A stretch of DNA of 64,000 bases from Polyangiaceae bacterium (GTDB taxonomy: Bacteria; Myxococcota_A; Polyangia; Polyangiales; Polyangiaceae). A program made the position numbers and the translations under genes. The stretch is from NCBI GenBank assembly GCA_020633235.1, contig JACKEA010000002.1, positions 1,373,238-1,437,237 of the forward strand. Reading direction: 5' to 3'. A model generated the notes under the pieces. That model was not told where the DNA came from, did no database searches, and saw nothing but the letters and a program-made list of their open reading frames with translations. This document shows, piece after piece, positions 51,849-61,209 of the stretch (positions are counted from its first letter, which is position 1; each line of letters starts with the position of its first letter).

Positions 51849-53756
51849 ATGACCAAGCTCCTCCGCGCCCTTCTGCTGTGTTTGCTACCGCTTTGCTCCG
51901 CCTGCTCTTCCTGCAGCAAGACCAAGGCGGACCCTGGAACGACGGCGAGCAGCAGCTCGAACCACGTCGTCGCCGGCGACGCGCCGCGCACACTCACGGC
52001 ATTCAAGGACCAGGCGGACCTGGACGCATTCCTCGCGCATCTCCGCGAGCAGCAAAAGGCAGCGCGCCGCCCGCGGGCCGCCGGCGCACAGCCCGCACCA
52101 TCGCCCGCAGAAGAGCCGGCAGCGGAGGCCGAGGCGAAGTCGGACGAATCGGTCACCAACGTGCAGCACGCCGGCGTCGACGAAGGCGGGATCGTCAAGC
52201 TGCACCGCGGGCACCTGGTGGTGTTGCGCCGCGGCCGCCTGTTCACGATTCGGATGGACGACGACACGTTGACTCCCGTCAGTCAGATCGACGCCTTCGG
52301 ACCGGATATCTCGCCAGGAGGCGCTTGGTACGACGAGATGTTGGTGAGCGACGGCACCATCGTGGTGGTGGGCTACAGCTACCAGCGCGGCGGGACCGAG
52401 CTCGGCATCTTCGACATGGCGAGCGACGGCAAGCTCAGCTACCGCGCGACCTACCACCTGCGCTCCAACGACTACTACTCGTCCCGCAACTACGCGAGCC
52501 GCTTGGTGGGCAAGAAGCTGATCTTCTACTCGCCGCTCTACCTGCACTTGGACAACAAGCGGGACTCCTTCCCCGCCCTGCGTCGCTGGCACACTGGCGC
52601 CACGGCCGCCGATTTCAAGCGCATCGTGACGCCCCAGCGCATCTACCGGCCGTTGATCGAGTCTTCGTTCCTGGCGCTGCACACGGTGACCACCTGCGAT
52701 CTGGGAACGCCCGAGCTCTCCTGCGCCGCGACCAGCGTCATGGGCCCGGCCGGGCGCGTGTTCTACGTTTCGCCGAGTGCCGTCTACGTCTGGATGACGC
52801 ACTGGGAACGCGACCCAGAAGGTCGCGCGCCCCGCTCCCTGGTGTATCGCATGCCGCTGGACGGCAGCGCGCCCTCGGCGTTGCGCGTGAAGGGCACCCC
52901 CATCGATCAGATGTCGTTCCTGGAAGGGAGTGACGGTTTCCTGAACGTGGTGGTGCGGGCCGATGGCGGCGGCGACACCATGTGGCGTGCGGAGGTGAAG
53001 TCCGGCGACATGGCGCTCTTGCGCGTACCGCTCTCATCCTTCGGAGGCGGCGACGCGGAAGCGCCTTCGGAGAGCTACGCGACCTTGCCGCGGCCCCAGG
53101 GCTACGCCATGCAAAACCGCTTCGTCGGGGACTACGTGTTGTACGGGACGGGCAGCACCTGGGGACGACCGACCACGCCTAGGGACAGCAGCCTTTACGT
53201 CTACCGCTACGCCGGCGGCGGGCCCACGGCGGCGCTGCCGCTACCCCACGGCGTGGATCGCATCGAAGCCGTGGGTCGCGATGCCGTAGCCGTAGGCTCG
53301 GACGGCACCGATCTCTACTTCACTCCCGTAGCCCTCGGTGAGACCCCGGCGCTGCGCCCGGCCTACAAGCGGGCCGGGGCCAGCCAGGGAGAAACGCGCA
53401 GTCACGGGTTCTTCTACAAATCCCAGAGCGAAGGCCAGGGCCTGCTCGGCCTGCCCATCGTGGGCGCAGGTCGTCCGGGCTACCGCCAGCTGCACGAAGG
53501 CTCGGCCTCCGTGTTGTTCTTGAAGAACGTCGGGCTGAGCTTCAGCGAGCTGGGCACGCTGCAGGCGCACGCCGGAGTGGGACAGGACGATGGCTGTCGA
53601 GCGTCCTGCGTCGACTGGTACGGCAACGCGCGCCCGCTCTTCTTCAAGAACCGCATCGTAGCGCTGCTCGGCTACGAGCTGGTCGAAGGTAGCCTCGACG
53701 GCACGAAGCTGTTCGAAAAGCGACGCACCAGCTTCGCTCCCACCGCCCCGCGCTGA
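51849..53756 (+). CDS. Beta-propeller lipoprotein
   Basis: A 635-residue lipoprotein (lipobox CSAC, Cys19). After a charged Ala-rich linker, NVQHAGVDEGGIVKLHRGHLVVL is the family signature of the secreted beta-propeller domain, and repeated blade-like units continue through the protein (for example GRLFTIRMDDDTL, ELGIFDMASDGKLSYRA). The whole mature length appears to be propeller. Such proteins sit on the cell surface and usually bind other molecules. Two potential starts (51843 GTG and 51849 ATG); the ATG is chosen. A dispersed repeat follows the stop. Confidence 0.82.
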   Translation: MTKLLRALLLCLLPLCSACSSCSKTKADPGTTASSSSNHVVAGDAPRTLTAFKDQADLDAFLAHLREQQKAARRPRAAGAQPAPSPAEEPAAEAEAKSDESVTNVQHAGVDEGGIVKLHRGHLVVLRRGRLFTIRMDDDTLTPVSQIDAFGPDISPGGAWYDEMLVSDGTIVVVGYSYQRGGTELGIFDMASDGKLSYRATYHLRSNDYYSSRNYASRLVGKKLIFYSPLYLHLDNKRDSFPALRRWHTGATAADFKRIVTPQRIYRPLIESSFLALHTVTTCDLGTPELSCAATSVMGPAGRVFYVSPSAVYVWMTHWERDPEGRAPRSLVYRMPLDGSAPSALRVKGTPIDQMSFLEGSDGFLNVVVRADGGGDTMWRAEVKSGDMALLRVPLSSFGGGDAEAPSESYATLPRPQGYAMQNRFVGDYVLYGTGSTWGRPTTPRDSSLYVYRYAGGGPTAALPLPHGVDRIEAVGRDAVAVGSDGTDLYFTPVALGETPALRPAYKRAGASQGETRSHGFFYKSQSEGQGLLGLPIVGAGRPGYRQLHEGSASVLFLKNVGLSFSELGTLQAHAGVGQDDGCRASCVDWYGNARPLFFKNRIVALLGYELVEGSLDGTKLFEKRRTSFAPTAPR

Positions 53757-53775
53757 CTCGCCCTCTACATGGGTT

Positions 53776-53802
53776 TGTTGGCGCGGCGCGAACCCCGTCG
53801 CG
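53776..53802 (+). repeat. Dispersed CGGCGCGA element, copy 7
   Basis: TGTTGGCGCGGCGCGA then ACCCCGTCGCG, close to the family consensus. Located 19 bp beyond the propeller stop. Confidence 0.75.
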
Positions 53803-53868
53803 TGGCGCCCCGGTTCGGCCCTTGCCAACGAGCGGGGCGCATCGCAAACGCCGTCGGCACATGTGCCA

Positions 53869-55200
53869 CTACTTCACGGGCAAGCGTACGAGATAGGACA
53901 CGATTCCAAGGTTGGGCTTCGCGGCCCCAATCCAGAGGTGGGTTCGGGTGAGCCCGGCGAGGAACTTGAACTTGTGGTCGTCTGGTAGCTGGAACGTGGT
54001 CGAGTCTCCGGTCTTGAGATCCCAGCTGCCAATGGCGATCTGTTTGGGTGCGACGAGGATTGGCATGCTGATTCGTCCGAAGCCGCCAATGGTGTCGTTC
54101 ATGCTCGTGTTGATTGCGGGCAGCTTGGTGACGAGCTGTGGAGCGAGCTGAGCTGGATCCTCGCTGAAAGGTGTCGACCAGAGCTCGACACTATCGAAGG
54201 AGTTGACGTCCTTTCGCCCGATGCCTTTCAGGAAGCCGACGCGGGTGTGGGCGTAGGCGGGGAATCCGTAATCGTCGTTTGACGACGGTGGCACCAGGTA
54301 GCTCTCTGGAGCTTTGATTCCATCCGACCAAGCGATCTTGCCCTGAAACGTCCCGCCGTCCTTCGTATCGTACTCCTGGAAAAGAAAGATCGAGCCTGCA
54401 GAGACCGGACTTAGAAAAGCAAGGGCGGGACCAGAGAGCGGCACCGGTGCAAACAGTTGGAAGTCACCGCCAGACAGGTCGGTAGAAGAGAGACGGTTGT
54501 TCGGCGCCCAACCCCAGACCCAGCGTTCTGGTCCGAGTGGATACCACGGTCCGGGTACACCGGGCGGAGGGGTGGTCAGGGTGACAGTCTCGACGGATTC
54601 CGTGCCAATCTCCGCAAGCACTCCCCCGAATACGGTTGCGCCCTGGCTCGCGACATGGACGGCAAATCGCGCGCTCCGAACAGATGCGGAGCTCAGAGAG
54701 CAGTCCGGTGTGTGTGTTTGGAAGCCATCGACAACGACACCATCCGGGCCCGTCACGAACACCGCCGCTGAGAATGAGAGTGCGACTCGTACCGTGGTCC
54801 CGTCGTCTTGCACCATGCTCGTGGGATTGAAACCGAGCCACTTCATCGCTGGTCCGAACTCCGCCTCCTCACAGTTCGCAGCGAACGAGCACGCATTCCA
54901 CTTGAACAGGCGGACCTTTCCGGGATTGGCGAGCCGCTCGAGGGAGCAGCCGGCGACAGTGCCGGGGATCGGCGTCCAGGTAGGCAGTGCGCCCCAATCG
55001 CTCGCGCTGCCGCCGGAGCCGGCGGCAGCTCCCGTTCCGGAGCTGCCGCCACTGGCCGCATTGCCACCGGTGCCGCCCGCGCCGCCGCTGGCGCCAGTGC
55101 CGCCGGCCGCGGCACTGGCGTCCGGTTTCGCGGCGTCGTTGCTCGTGCACTGCAGGGCAGCGAGCGCGAGCGCGAAGATGGCAAGCCGAGCTACAGACAT
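53869..55200 (-). CDS. Secreted lipoprotein with Gly/Ser linker
   Basis: A 443-residue protein; N-terminus MSVARLAIFALALAALQC is signal-like with a Cys at 18, but Gln at the -1 position is unusual for a lipobox. A Gly/Ala/Ser linker (30-70) follows. The body is beta-rich with Trp- and Phe-containing repeats (WYPLGPERWVWGWAPNNRLS, LWSTPFSEDPAQL) and might be a beta-propeller, but no signature was recognised. It overlaps the upstream protease gene by 10 bp (ATG inside the protease 3' end), so the two are probably one transcript and possibly partners. Confidence 0.65.
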   Translation of the reverse strand: MSVARLAIFALALAALQCTSNDAAKPDASAAAGGTGASGGAGGTGGNAASGGSSGTGAAAGSGGSASDWGALPTWTPIPGTVAGCSLERLANPGKVRLFKWNACSFAANCEEAEFGPAMKWLGFNPTSMVQDDGTTVRVALSFSAAVFVTGPDGVVVDGFQTHTPDCSLSSASVRSARFAVHVASQGATVFGGVLAEIGTESVETVTLTTPPPGVPGPWYPLGPERWVWGWAPNNRLSSTDLSGGDFQLFAPVPLSGPALAFLSPVSAGSIFLFQEYDTKDGGTFQGKIAWSDGIKAPESYLVPPSSNDDYGFPAYAHTRVGFLKGIGRKDVNSFDSVELWSTPFSEDPAQLAPQLVTKLPAINTSMNDTIGGFGRISMPILVAPKQIAIGSWDLKTGDSTTFQLPDDHKFKFLAGLTRTHLWIGAAKPNLGIVSYLVRLPVK

Positions 55201-58200
55201 TCTCCGATCCCGGGGACGGTGGGCTCGCTCGAGCCGCCACCGTTGCTGTTCCCGTTCCCTTTGCCCTTGTCGTCGGCCTTGCCCTTGTCCTTGTCCTTGT
55301 CCTTGTCGCCCTTGCCCCACTTGCCGTGGTGCTTGCCGTGATCGTGCGCAGCGGGGAAGAGCTGATCGTTCCTCAGGAACACGTGATGGAGGCCATCGGG
55401 CTGGCTAAGGAGCGGCAGGGTGAGTCCGCGCAAGGTGAGGGTGGGCTCGAGACCGAGCACGCCCTGCTCCACGAAACCGCCGATGACCTTCGGACTGTTA
55501 CCGCTGAAGGTGACGATCACGCCGAAGGTGCGGTTCAGCTTGGACGAGGAGCCACTGATCACGAGCTCGCCGTCCGGCCCGGCGGACAGGTCGACGCGGT
55601 CCATCAGGCCCGTGCGAAGCCACGTTCCCATGACACTCATCGTGTCCGTCCGGATGTCGTAGCGCAAGAGCCGCGCCTGGTGGATGGGACCCAGCTTGCG
55701 CGTGTCGATCATGAGGATCGAGCGGTCTTCGGGTCGGTACGTGGCAGCCAGCACGCGCCGCGGCTTGGGGCCGACGATGAGCTGCGGATACCAGCGATCT
55801 TCGCCAATATCGTAGCGCCAGAGGTCGCGGGTCAGCTTGCCGTCGGCGGTGCTCCTACCCCCGGTCACGAAGATGGCGGATTCGCGAGCGCTCAACACCG
55901 CACCGAAGTCGGTCCGAGGGGCGGGACCGCCGGTGTCAGGATCCGTGGCTGCCGGCGCTGCCGCGGCACCAACGGGGCCGCTGCGGCGAAGCAGCGATTG
56001 GATCTGCGGGCCGCGGCGGGCCAGGACTTCTCGGACCACGGCGCCGTCGCTCGAGAGGGCCGCGAAGCCGACGTCCCCTGAGCGCAACCAGCCGCCGCCT
56101 TCCGCCACACCGAGCCAGCGCACGTTGGTGAGTGTGAAGGACTGGATGGCAGACGCCGAGAAGCCGGCCGTCACGTCCGTGAGCTGGTCCTTGTTCAGGG
56201 CGCTGACGACCAGGTTCGTCGGATCGATGACCAGGGACTTTGCGTCCAGCAGCATCTTGCACACCGCGCAGGGCTCGATGTCGCAGATCTTGCACTGGCT
56301 GATGGCCTTGCCTCCAAAGACGTTCTGCGTCGGCTTGCCGAAGAAGGCCGACTGGTAGTGGTTGGACAGTGCAGTGAACGACTGCACCGACGCGGGCTGC
56401 ATCTGCGGGATGTCCCGCACTGCAGCCCAGTACACGCCGAGCTTGCCGAAGGTCAGCGGGAATCCGGGTACCAGGCCCGCACCGTCCGCCGTGATATCCC
56501 AGGCGAGGAAGCTCGGCGCTTCATGGATGGGCGCCAGGTTCTCAAAGGCGAACGGCGTCACGTCCCAAGGCGCTTCCATGGCGAGAGCGGGGAGCTCGGA
56601 GCCGGGCGCGTAGTCGGCTGAGGTTGGTGCTGTTGGTGGCGTAGCGCCGGCCGAGGGCAGTGGCACCAGACTGACTCCGTAGAAATCGGCTGCTGACTGT
56701 CCATACTGGTTCGCGTCAATCGAGCACAGCCCGCGGTTGTTGCATTCAAGCGCGCTCAGGACGTTGGATGGATTCAGCGCGTCGATGCAGTCGCAGAACC
56801 TCCCGCCCACTGTCGCGGCGGGCGTTCCGGTGTAGGTCCGATCGAACGAAGCCTGTCCAGTCGCGAATACCCCCGGGTAGCTCGGGGGCAGCAGCTGCGG
56901 GTTGTACGACATGGAAACCCATGTGTGGTCCGTCTGCACGAGATCTACGAAGGCTTCGAACGTCCGCGTACAGGGGTTGGGATCACACGCATCGCCGACG
57001 TACGGGTACGGTTCGCCTCTGACAATCTCGGTGTCCAGGTTGCAGTTGGGTTGGCCGTTCACGCCGCCGACGTAGCGCACTGGATTGGCCGTCAGCGCGC
57101 AGCTGTCGCAGGCGCTGCCGATGCCGTCCTGGTCCGGATCTGCCATCTTGCTGCAGTGGGATGGGAGTACGACGCCCGGGGGATCGACGAGTTTGCCCGG
57201 AACGCAGATGCTCTCGGGATTCCCCGTGATCGACACGCACTCGGCATCCGTGGTGCACTCGAGGGCAGGGATGTCGTTCTTGTCTTGAGGGTGAGGGCCG
57301 CCGGCTTCACTGCAGTTTTCGCACGCAAGGCCGGGGCAGTTGTCACACACGTCCCCCACGCCGTCGTCGTCTGCGTCCTCCTGGTTGTGATTGTCGTCCT
57401 CCCGGCAATTGTCGCAGTTGTCGGCGATGAGGTCGCGGTCCGAGTCCACGCCGAGGGAGCAGCGACCGGCGAAGCCAGGGCAAGGGGGCGGCTCGTCCGG
57501 TCCGAGATCGATGGGGAAGCAGCGAGAGTAGATCGGGTTGCCGTACGGATTGCCGCAGTCCGCGTGCGAGTTGCAGCAGGCGAAGTCCTTTACCCCCCTT
57601 GCTTCGCTCCGGGGGCAGGAGTCGCAAGCGTCGCCCACGCCATCGTGATCCACGTCGGGCTGCCACAAGACCAAGCCGCTGGCCTCGAAGGGGTTCTTTC
57701 GATCGGGACAGTTGTCGCAGAAGTCCAGGATGCCGTCCTTGTCGAAGTCTGGCTCGGTCTGCACCACGTGCGTGTCCCGGTAGCCGTCATCGGGCACGCT
57801 TGGACACGGGTCGCAGGCATCCGGAATGAAGTCGCCGTCGCTGTCGACGTCCTGGAAGGCAGGCTCGCCCTCCCCGCCGCAGGTACCGACGAAGTGCCCG
57901 CGGCTGTCGACGATGTGATCCAAGATCCAAGCAGCGTGGCCCGTGGTGTCCACGCGGGTGTGGTGGTTCTGCACCGTCAGGTCGCAGGTGTACCCGATGG
58001 GTCCGTCCAGCGGGTTGATGTTGAAGCTGCAGCTCGGCACGAGTGGCAGGAGCGACGAGTTGATGCCGCAAAGGGTTCCGCTCTGGAACAAGGGACCACC
58101 CGAGTCGCCGCCTTGGAGCGTCTGGTTGTCGCCGTCGCCCAGGAAGAAGTTGACCACGTCGCCAACGACGGGAAGGCCGTCAAAGAACTGTGAGTAGAGC

Positions 58201-58940
58201 GTGAACTCTCCAACGTAGACGTCGCCGAAGAAGGAAGATGTCGTGCCGTTGCGATACACCTCACGGGAGCCCGACCGACGGGTGCCGGCACCGGGGTCGG
58301 CCCAAAGCCCACCGCCACCGAAGCCCAGGTACGTGCCGTTGAAGGTCGAGGAGCACGCCGTCAAGCTCGCGAGAGTGGGGCCGAATGGCAGCTTGGCGGG
58401 GACCGCGACGAAGCCCGGAACTCGTTTGTCCAGCGGGACGATGGCGAGGTCGTCAGTCGACATCATCGGCAGATCGAAGTTCATGGGACTTACCGATGTC
58501 AGCACACTGATCTGGTGTCCTGGACTCGGCGTGTACGACGTCACATCGCCCGGTTGCGGATAGTAGCTCCCTGTATTGGGTAGGTGCGAAAACTGAATGC
58601 GCACCGATGCGCCCGGAAACAAACCGAAGTCGCTGGTTGCCAGCGGCCAGTTGTACGAGCCGTTGAAGCAGTGCGCGGCAGTCAGGACATGGGCAGGCGT
58701 AATGAGCACGCCGCTGCAGGTGGCGCCGTTTGAAGTGGATGCGAAGTTGAGAAACACCACATTGGAAGCGTTGGGCGCCGGATCGCCGTTGCTGATGGCC
58801 TGCGATGCGGTTGTGGTGGGTTCCTCCGGCGGCGACGGTTCTTGCTCAGCGGCGCATCCCGCGCCAAGCGCGACGGCCAGCCCCGCCACCATGAACAACT
58901 GGCCTACGAGTTGCGTGCGTGCGTGCGTGCGTCTGCTGTG
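55191..58940 (-). CDS. Trypsin-like protease with thrombospondin type 3 repeats
   Basis: A 1249-residue lipoprotein from the ATG at 58940, which has GGGAGGG 6 bp upstream. Signal region LFMVAGLAVALGAGC gives a lipobox Cys29. The trypsin domain (about 50-320) has the triad His90 (LTAAHC), Asp164 (DDLAIV) and Ser280 (GGDSGGP). Next, six or so TSP3-type Ca2+-binding units of form DxDxDGxxDxCDxCP span about 360-650. A second half follows with CKICDIEPCAVC and a Kelch-like end (WRYDIGEDRWYP, LRYDIRTDTMSV). The C-terminus is a charged DKDKDKGK tail. Likely a large surface protease stabilised by Ca2+. A shorter start at 58892 omits the tandem tetramer. Confidence 0.85.
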   Translation of the reverse strand, partial: HSRRTHARTQLVGQLFMVAGLAVALGAGCAAEQEPSPPEEPTTTASQAISNGDPAPNASNVVFLNFASTSNGATCSGVLITPAHVLTAAHCFNGSYNWPLATSDFGLFPGASVRIQFSHLPNTGSYYPQPGDVTSYTPSPGHQISVLTSVSPMNFDLPMMSTDDLAIVPLDKRVPGFVAVPAKLPFGPTLASLTACSSTFNGTYLGFGGGGLWADPGAGTRRSGSREVYRNGTTSSFFGDVYVGEFTLYSQFFDGLPVVGDVVNFFLGDGDNQTLQGGDSGGPLFQSGTLCGINSSLLPLVPSCSFNINPLDGPIGYTCDLTVQNHHTRVDTTGHAAWILDHIVDSRGHFVGTCGGEGEPAFQDVDSDGDFIPDACDPCPSVPDDGYRDTHVVQTEPDFDKDGILDFCDNCPDRKNPFEASGLVLWQPDVDHDGVGDACDSCPRSEARGVKDFACCNSHADCGNPYGNPIYSRCFPIDLGPDEPPPCPGFAGRCSLGVDSDRDLIADNCDNCREDDNHNQEDADDDGVGDVCDNCPGLACENCSEAGGPHPQDKNDIPALECTTDAECVSITGNPESICVPGKLVDPPGVVLPSHCSKMADPDQDGIGSACDSCALTANPVRYVGGVNGQPNCNLDTEIVRGEPYPYVGDACDPNPCTRTFEAFVDLVQTDHTWVSMSYNPQLLPPSYPGVFATGQASFDRTYTGTPAATVGGRFCDCIDALNPSNVLSALECNNRGLCSIDANQYGQSAADFYGVSLVPLPSAGATPPTAPTSADYAPGSELPALAMEAPWDVTPFAFENLAPIHEAPSFLAWDITADGAGLVPGFPLTFGKLGVYWAAVRDIPQMQPASVQSFTALSNHYQSAFFGKPTQNVFGGKAISQCKICDIEPCAVCKMLLDAKSLVIDPTNLVVSALNKDQLTDVTAGFSASAIQSFTLTNVRWLGVAEGGGWLRSGDVGFAALSSDGAVVREVLARRGPQIQSLLRRSGPVGAAAAPAATDPDTGGPAPRTDFGAVLSARESAIFVTGGRSTADGKLTRDLWRYDIGEDRWYPQLIVGPKPRRVLAATYRPEDRSILMIDTRKLGPIHQARLLRYDIRTDTMSVMGTWLRTGLMDRVDLSAGPDGELVISGSSSKLNRTFGVIVTFSGNSPKVIGGFVEQGVLGLEPTLTLRGLTLPLLSQPDGLHHVFLRNDQLFPAAHDHGKHHGKWGKGDKDKDKDKGKADDKGKGNGNSNGGGSSEPTVPGIGECL

Positions 58941-59384
58941 TCATCTGTTGCCCTCCCGGCTCGCGCCCTTCGCCCTCCGCCGGAATCAAGTTTCGCCAAT
59001 TCTCGTCGCGAGAGCGAGGACGGAATGGCTCCCGCGATCACTTTTGTGGGTGACTGTACGAGCGCTGCTCCACGCACTTGGCGGAACGCAACTCGAGTTG
59101 TGAACGTATTCCGATAGTTGCGGCCACGACAGCGGTGGCGCGCAGGTAGGACCCCCTGCGCCAGATCCTGTCGCAGGAGTAGCGGAGCTTGCTGTGCTGC
59201 GCCAGATCTCGTCGCAGGTATCCGAGAGCTTGGGGCGCGGCGCGAACCCCGTCGCGTGGCGACCCGCCGCCGGCGGCCACGCGTTTCGCCAGCCCGAATT
59301 CTCGCGAAACGCGCGGTTTTCCGCTGGTACAGCGGGTGCAGTGGCAGCAGGCGAACCAAGTCCCTGCGAGGTACACTGAAGCCA
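58941..59384. other. 444-bp gap with direct repeats and a dispersed element
   Basis: No gene recognised. It contains two 36-bp direct copies beginning CTGCGCCAGATC at 59156-59191 and 59197-59232 (about nine differences), and a dispersed CGGCGCGA element (59230-59256; GGGGCGCGGCGCGAACCCCG). A longer open reading frame on the plus strand continues into the Uma2 gene, but its upstream part lacks a start with a ribosome site and is not supported. Confidence 0.6.
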
Positions 59385-60173
59385 ATGAGCGGATCTCGAC
59401 ATGTCGTCGCGATGGAGCCGAGGACCGACGCGTGGGTCTTGCCGGAGATCTCCGTGCCCGAGTCCTACGCACACAACCAGCTCGCTCGCTTTCTTGCAGC
59501 CTTGCTCGAGGCGTGGGTACAGCGCTCCGCACTGGACGCGCTGGTCACGTGCAATCTGGCGCTGCGATGGGACCCGGCTCGACCCAGCGTTGGTATCGAC
59601 CCGGATGTGATGCTCGTCACGCCCGCTCCGGCGAGTCCAAGTGAGCTCACGAGCTTGTGCACCTGGAAGCCGGGGCACGCGCCGCCGCGCCTGGCCGTCG
59701 AGATCGTCAGCCCGAACCATCCCTACAAGGACTACGACGAGATCCAAGAGCGCTACGCCGCCAGCGGCGCGGGCGAGCTGTGGGTGCTCGACCCGGAGCT
59801 CTACGGCCCTGCTTCGCACGGAGGCCCGGTGGCCGTCCAGCAGTGGGTGCGGAGCGCAAGCCGGCTCGAGCGCGTACACTTCGGCGCCGGTCCCGTGCAT
59901 TCAGATGCCATCGGGGCGTGGCTGTGGAGCGACCCGATTCGCATTTCCGACGACCCCGAGGGCGCCCGCGTTTGGCTCACCCGGGAGGAGACCGAACGCC
60001 GCGCGAAGGAAGCCGCGCGCCGCGAGATGGAAGTCGCGCGCCGCGAGATGGAAGCCGCGCGCCGTGAGATGGAAGCCGAACGCCACGAGAAGGAAGCCGA
60101 GCGCGCCGCCCGCGATGCGGCGGAAGCGCGCGTGGCCGAGCTCGAGCGCTTGCTCGCGGAACGCAACCGCTAG
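59385..60173 (+). CDS. Uma2-family protein with C-terminal coiled coil
   Basis: A 262-residue protein. The N-terminal part is a Uma2 (DUF820) nuclease-like fold: IDPDVMLV (Asp pair) and RLAVEIVSPNHPYKDYDE, then YAASGAGELWVLDP. This is a PD-(D/E)xK-type restriction-like fold whose role is mostly unknown. From about residue 205 the protein is a charged coiled coil of four 7-residue Arg/Glu/Met units (RREMEAA and variants) coded by 21-bp repeats (60010-60085), ending AARVAELERLLAERNR. The 3' end shares 3 bp with the convergent broken lipoprotein. A related C-terminus lies at the right window edge. Confidence 0.75.
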   Translation: MSGSRHVVAMEPRTDAWVLPEISVPESYAHNQLARFLAALLEAWVQRSALDALVTCNLALRWDPARPSVGIDPDVMLVTPAPASPSELTSLCTWKPGHAPPRLAVEIVSPNHPYKDYDEIQERYAASGAGELWVLDPELYGPASHGGPVAVQQWVRSASRLERVHFGAGPVHSDAIGAWLWSDPIRISDDPEGARVWLTREETERRAKEAARREMEVARREMEAARREMEAERHEKEAERAARDAAEARVAELERLLAERNR

Positions 60174-61161
60174 GGCGCGGGGCAGGCAACGGGTTTCGTG
60201 TCGACGACCAGGTCGTCGATCCACACGTCCAGCGGGCCCTTCATCTCGTGGAAGCTCCAGGCTCCCACGAACAGTCGGCTCACCGCGGGGCCGTACCAGG
60301 GGGACGTCTTGTCGGTGGGCGCCACGCAGCCGTTGCCGTGGTCGTCCACCGAAAGGATCGGATCCGTCGCGCCGTCCTTGTACATGCGGAGCTTGCGCGC
60401 GACGGAGTCGAGCTCGAAGGAGATGCACGCCCAGCCGGTGGGCATCTCGGTTTTGCTCTTGGACGAACAGTCGTGGTAGCCGTCGCTGCCTTGAGCCTGC
60501 AGTCCGTACACGAAGCTGTAGGTGTTGGGGCTGTTGCCGGCGAGGGAGCTCAAGATGTACTGGGCGTTGCGCCCGACGGCGGGTGAGCTCGGCTCGGCGT
60601 CGCCGCTCACGCCGAAGAAGGTCCAGTGCACGCTGGTGCCGTTCGGGTCGATGTACATCCTGAGCCGGCCGTACACGTGCGTCGGCGTGTCCTTGAAAAT
60701 GGGCTCGTTTCCGTCGGCAAACAGCCGCCCGCCGGCCTTGACGACGTCGTCCACGTGGACGTGGAGCGCGCTCGCGCCGCTGCTGGTGTGCGTGCCGTCG
60801 AGCTTCATGGTGGCGCCGGCGGTCAGCGCCGCGCGCCACGGGCCGAACAGCTGCTTGTCGCTGATGTCGGAGACGGCGGGGTAGTCGTCGAAGGTCTCGC
60901 AGAACAGCGCGCCGCCACACGGGTCGGGCGGCCCGGCGTCCACGCCGCCGTCGCTGCCCGCGCTGCCCCCGGCGCCGCCCGTCGCGCCGCCACTGCCGCC
61001 GCCGCTGCTTCCGCCCGTGCCGCCCGCGCCGCCACTCGACGCCGCGCCGCTGCCAGCGGCGCCGCCGACCCGCCGGTGGCGCCGCCGGGCTCGTCGTCAC
61101 TTCCGCAGCCGCCCATGGCGATCGCCATGCCGACGGCCAGCACCGAGACCACGCTTCGCAT
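60170..61161 (-). pseudogene. Frameshifted lipoprotein with a concanavalin-like domain
   Basis: The signal peptide and lipobox (MAIAMGGC, Cys19) start at 61161 and the frame runs to about residue 33 (GGATGGSA). The rest of the gene is open in another frame from about 61060 to 60170: a Gly/Ser linker, then GALFCETFDDYPAVSDISDK and a beta-rich domain ending ACPAP. Adding one G in the run near 61060-61070 joins the frames, giving about 330 residues. The domain resembles a LamG/Cip1-like carbohydrate-binding jelly roll. Either a real mutation or a sequencing error in a GC repeat. Confidence 0.65.
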
Positions 61162-61175
61162 CGACGTATCCTACG

Positions 61176-61202
61176 CGCGACGGGGATCGCGCCGCACCAA
61201 CA
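61176..61202 (-). repeat. Dispersed CGGCGCGA element, copy 9
   Basis: On the minus strand reads TGTTGGTGCGGCGCGA then TCCCCGTCGCG, the exact family consensus. Lies between the GreB stop and the broken lipoprotein start. Confidence 0.8.
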
Positions 61203-61209
61203 TCCCTCG

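Noticed and set aside
58904..59900. Minus-strand frames over the gap and the Uma2 gene
   Set aside because: They end within or antisense to the Uma2 gene and lack recognisable features; the gap shows only repeats.
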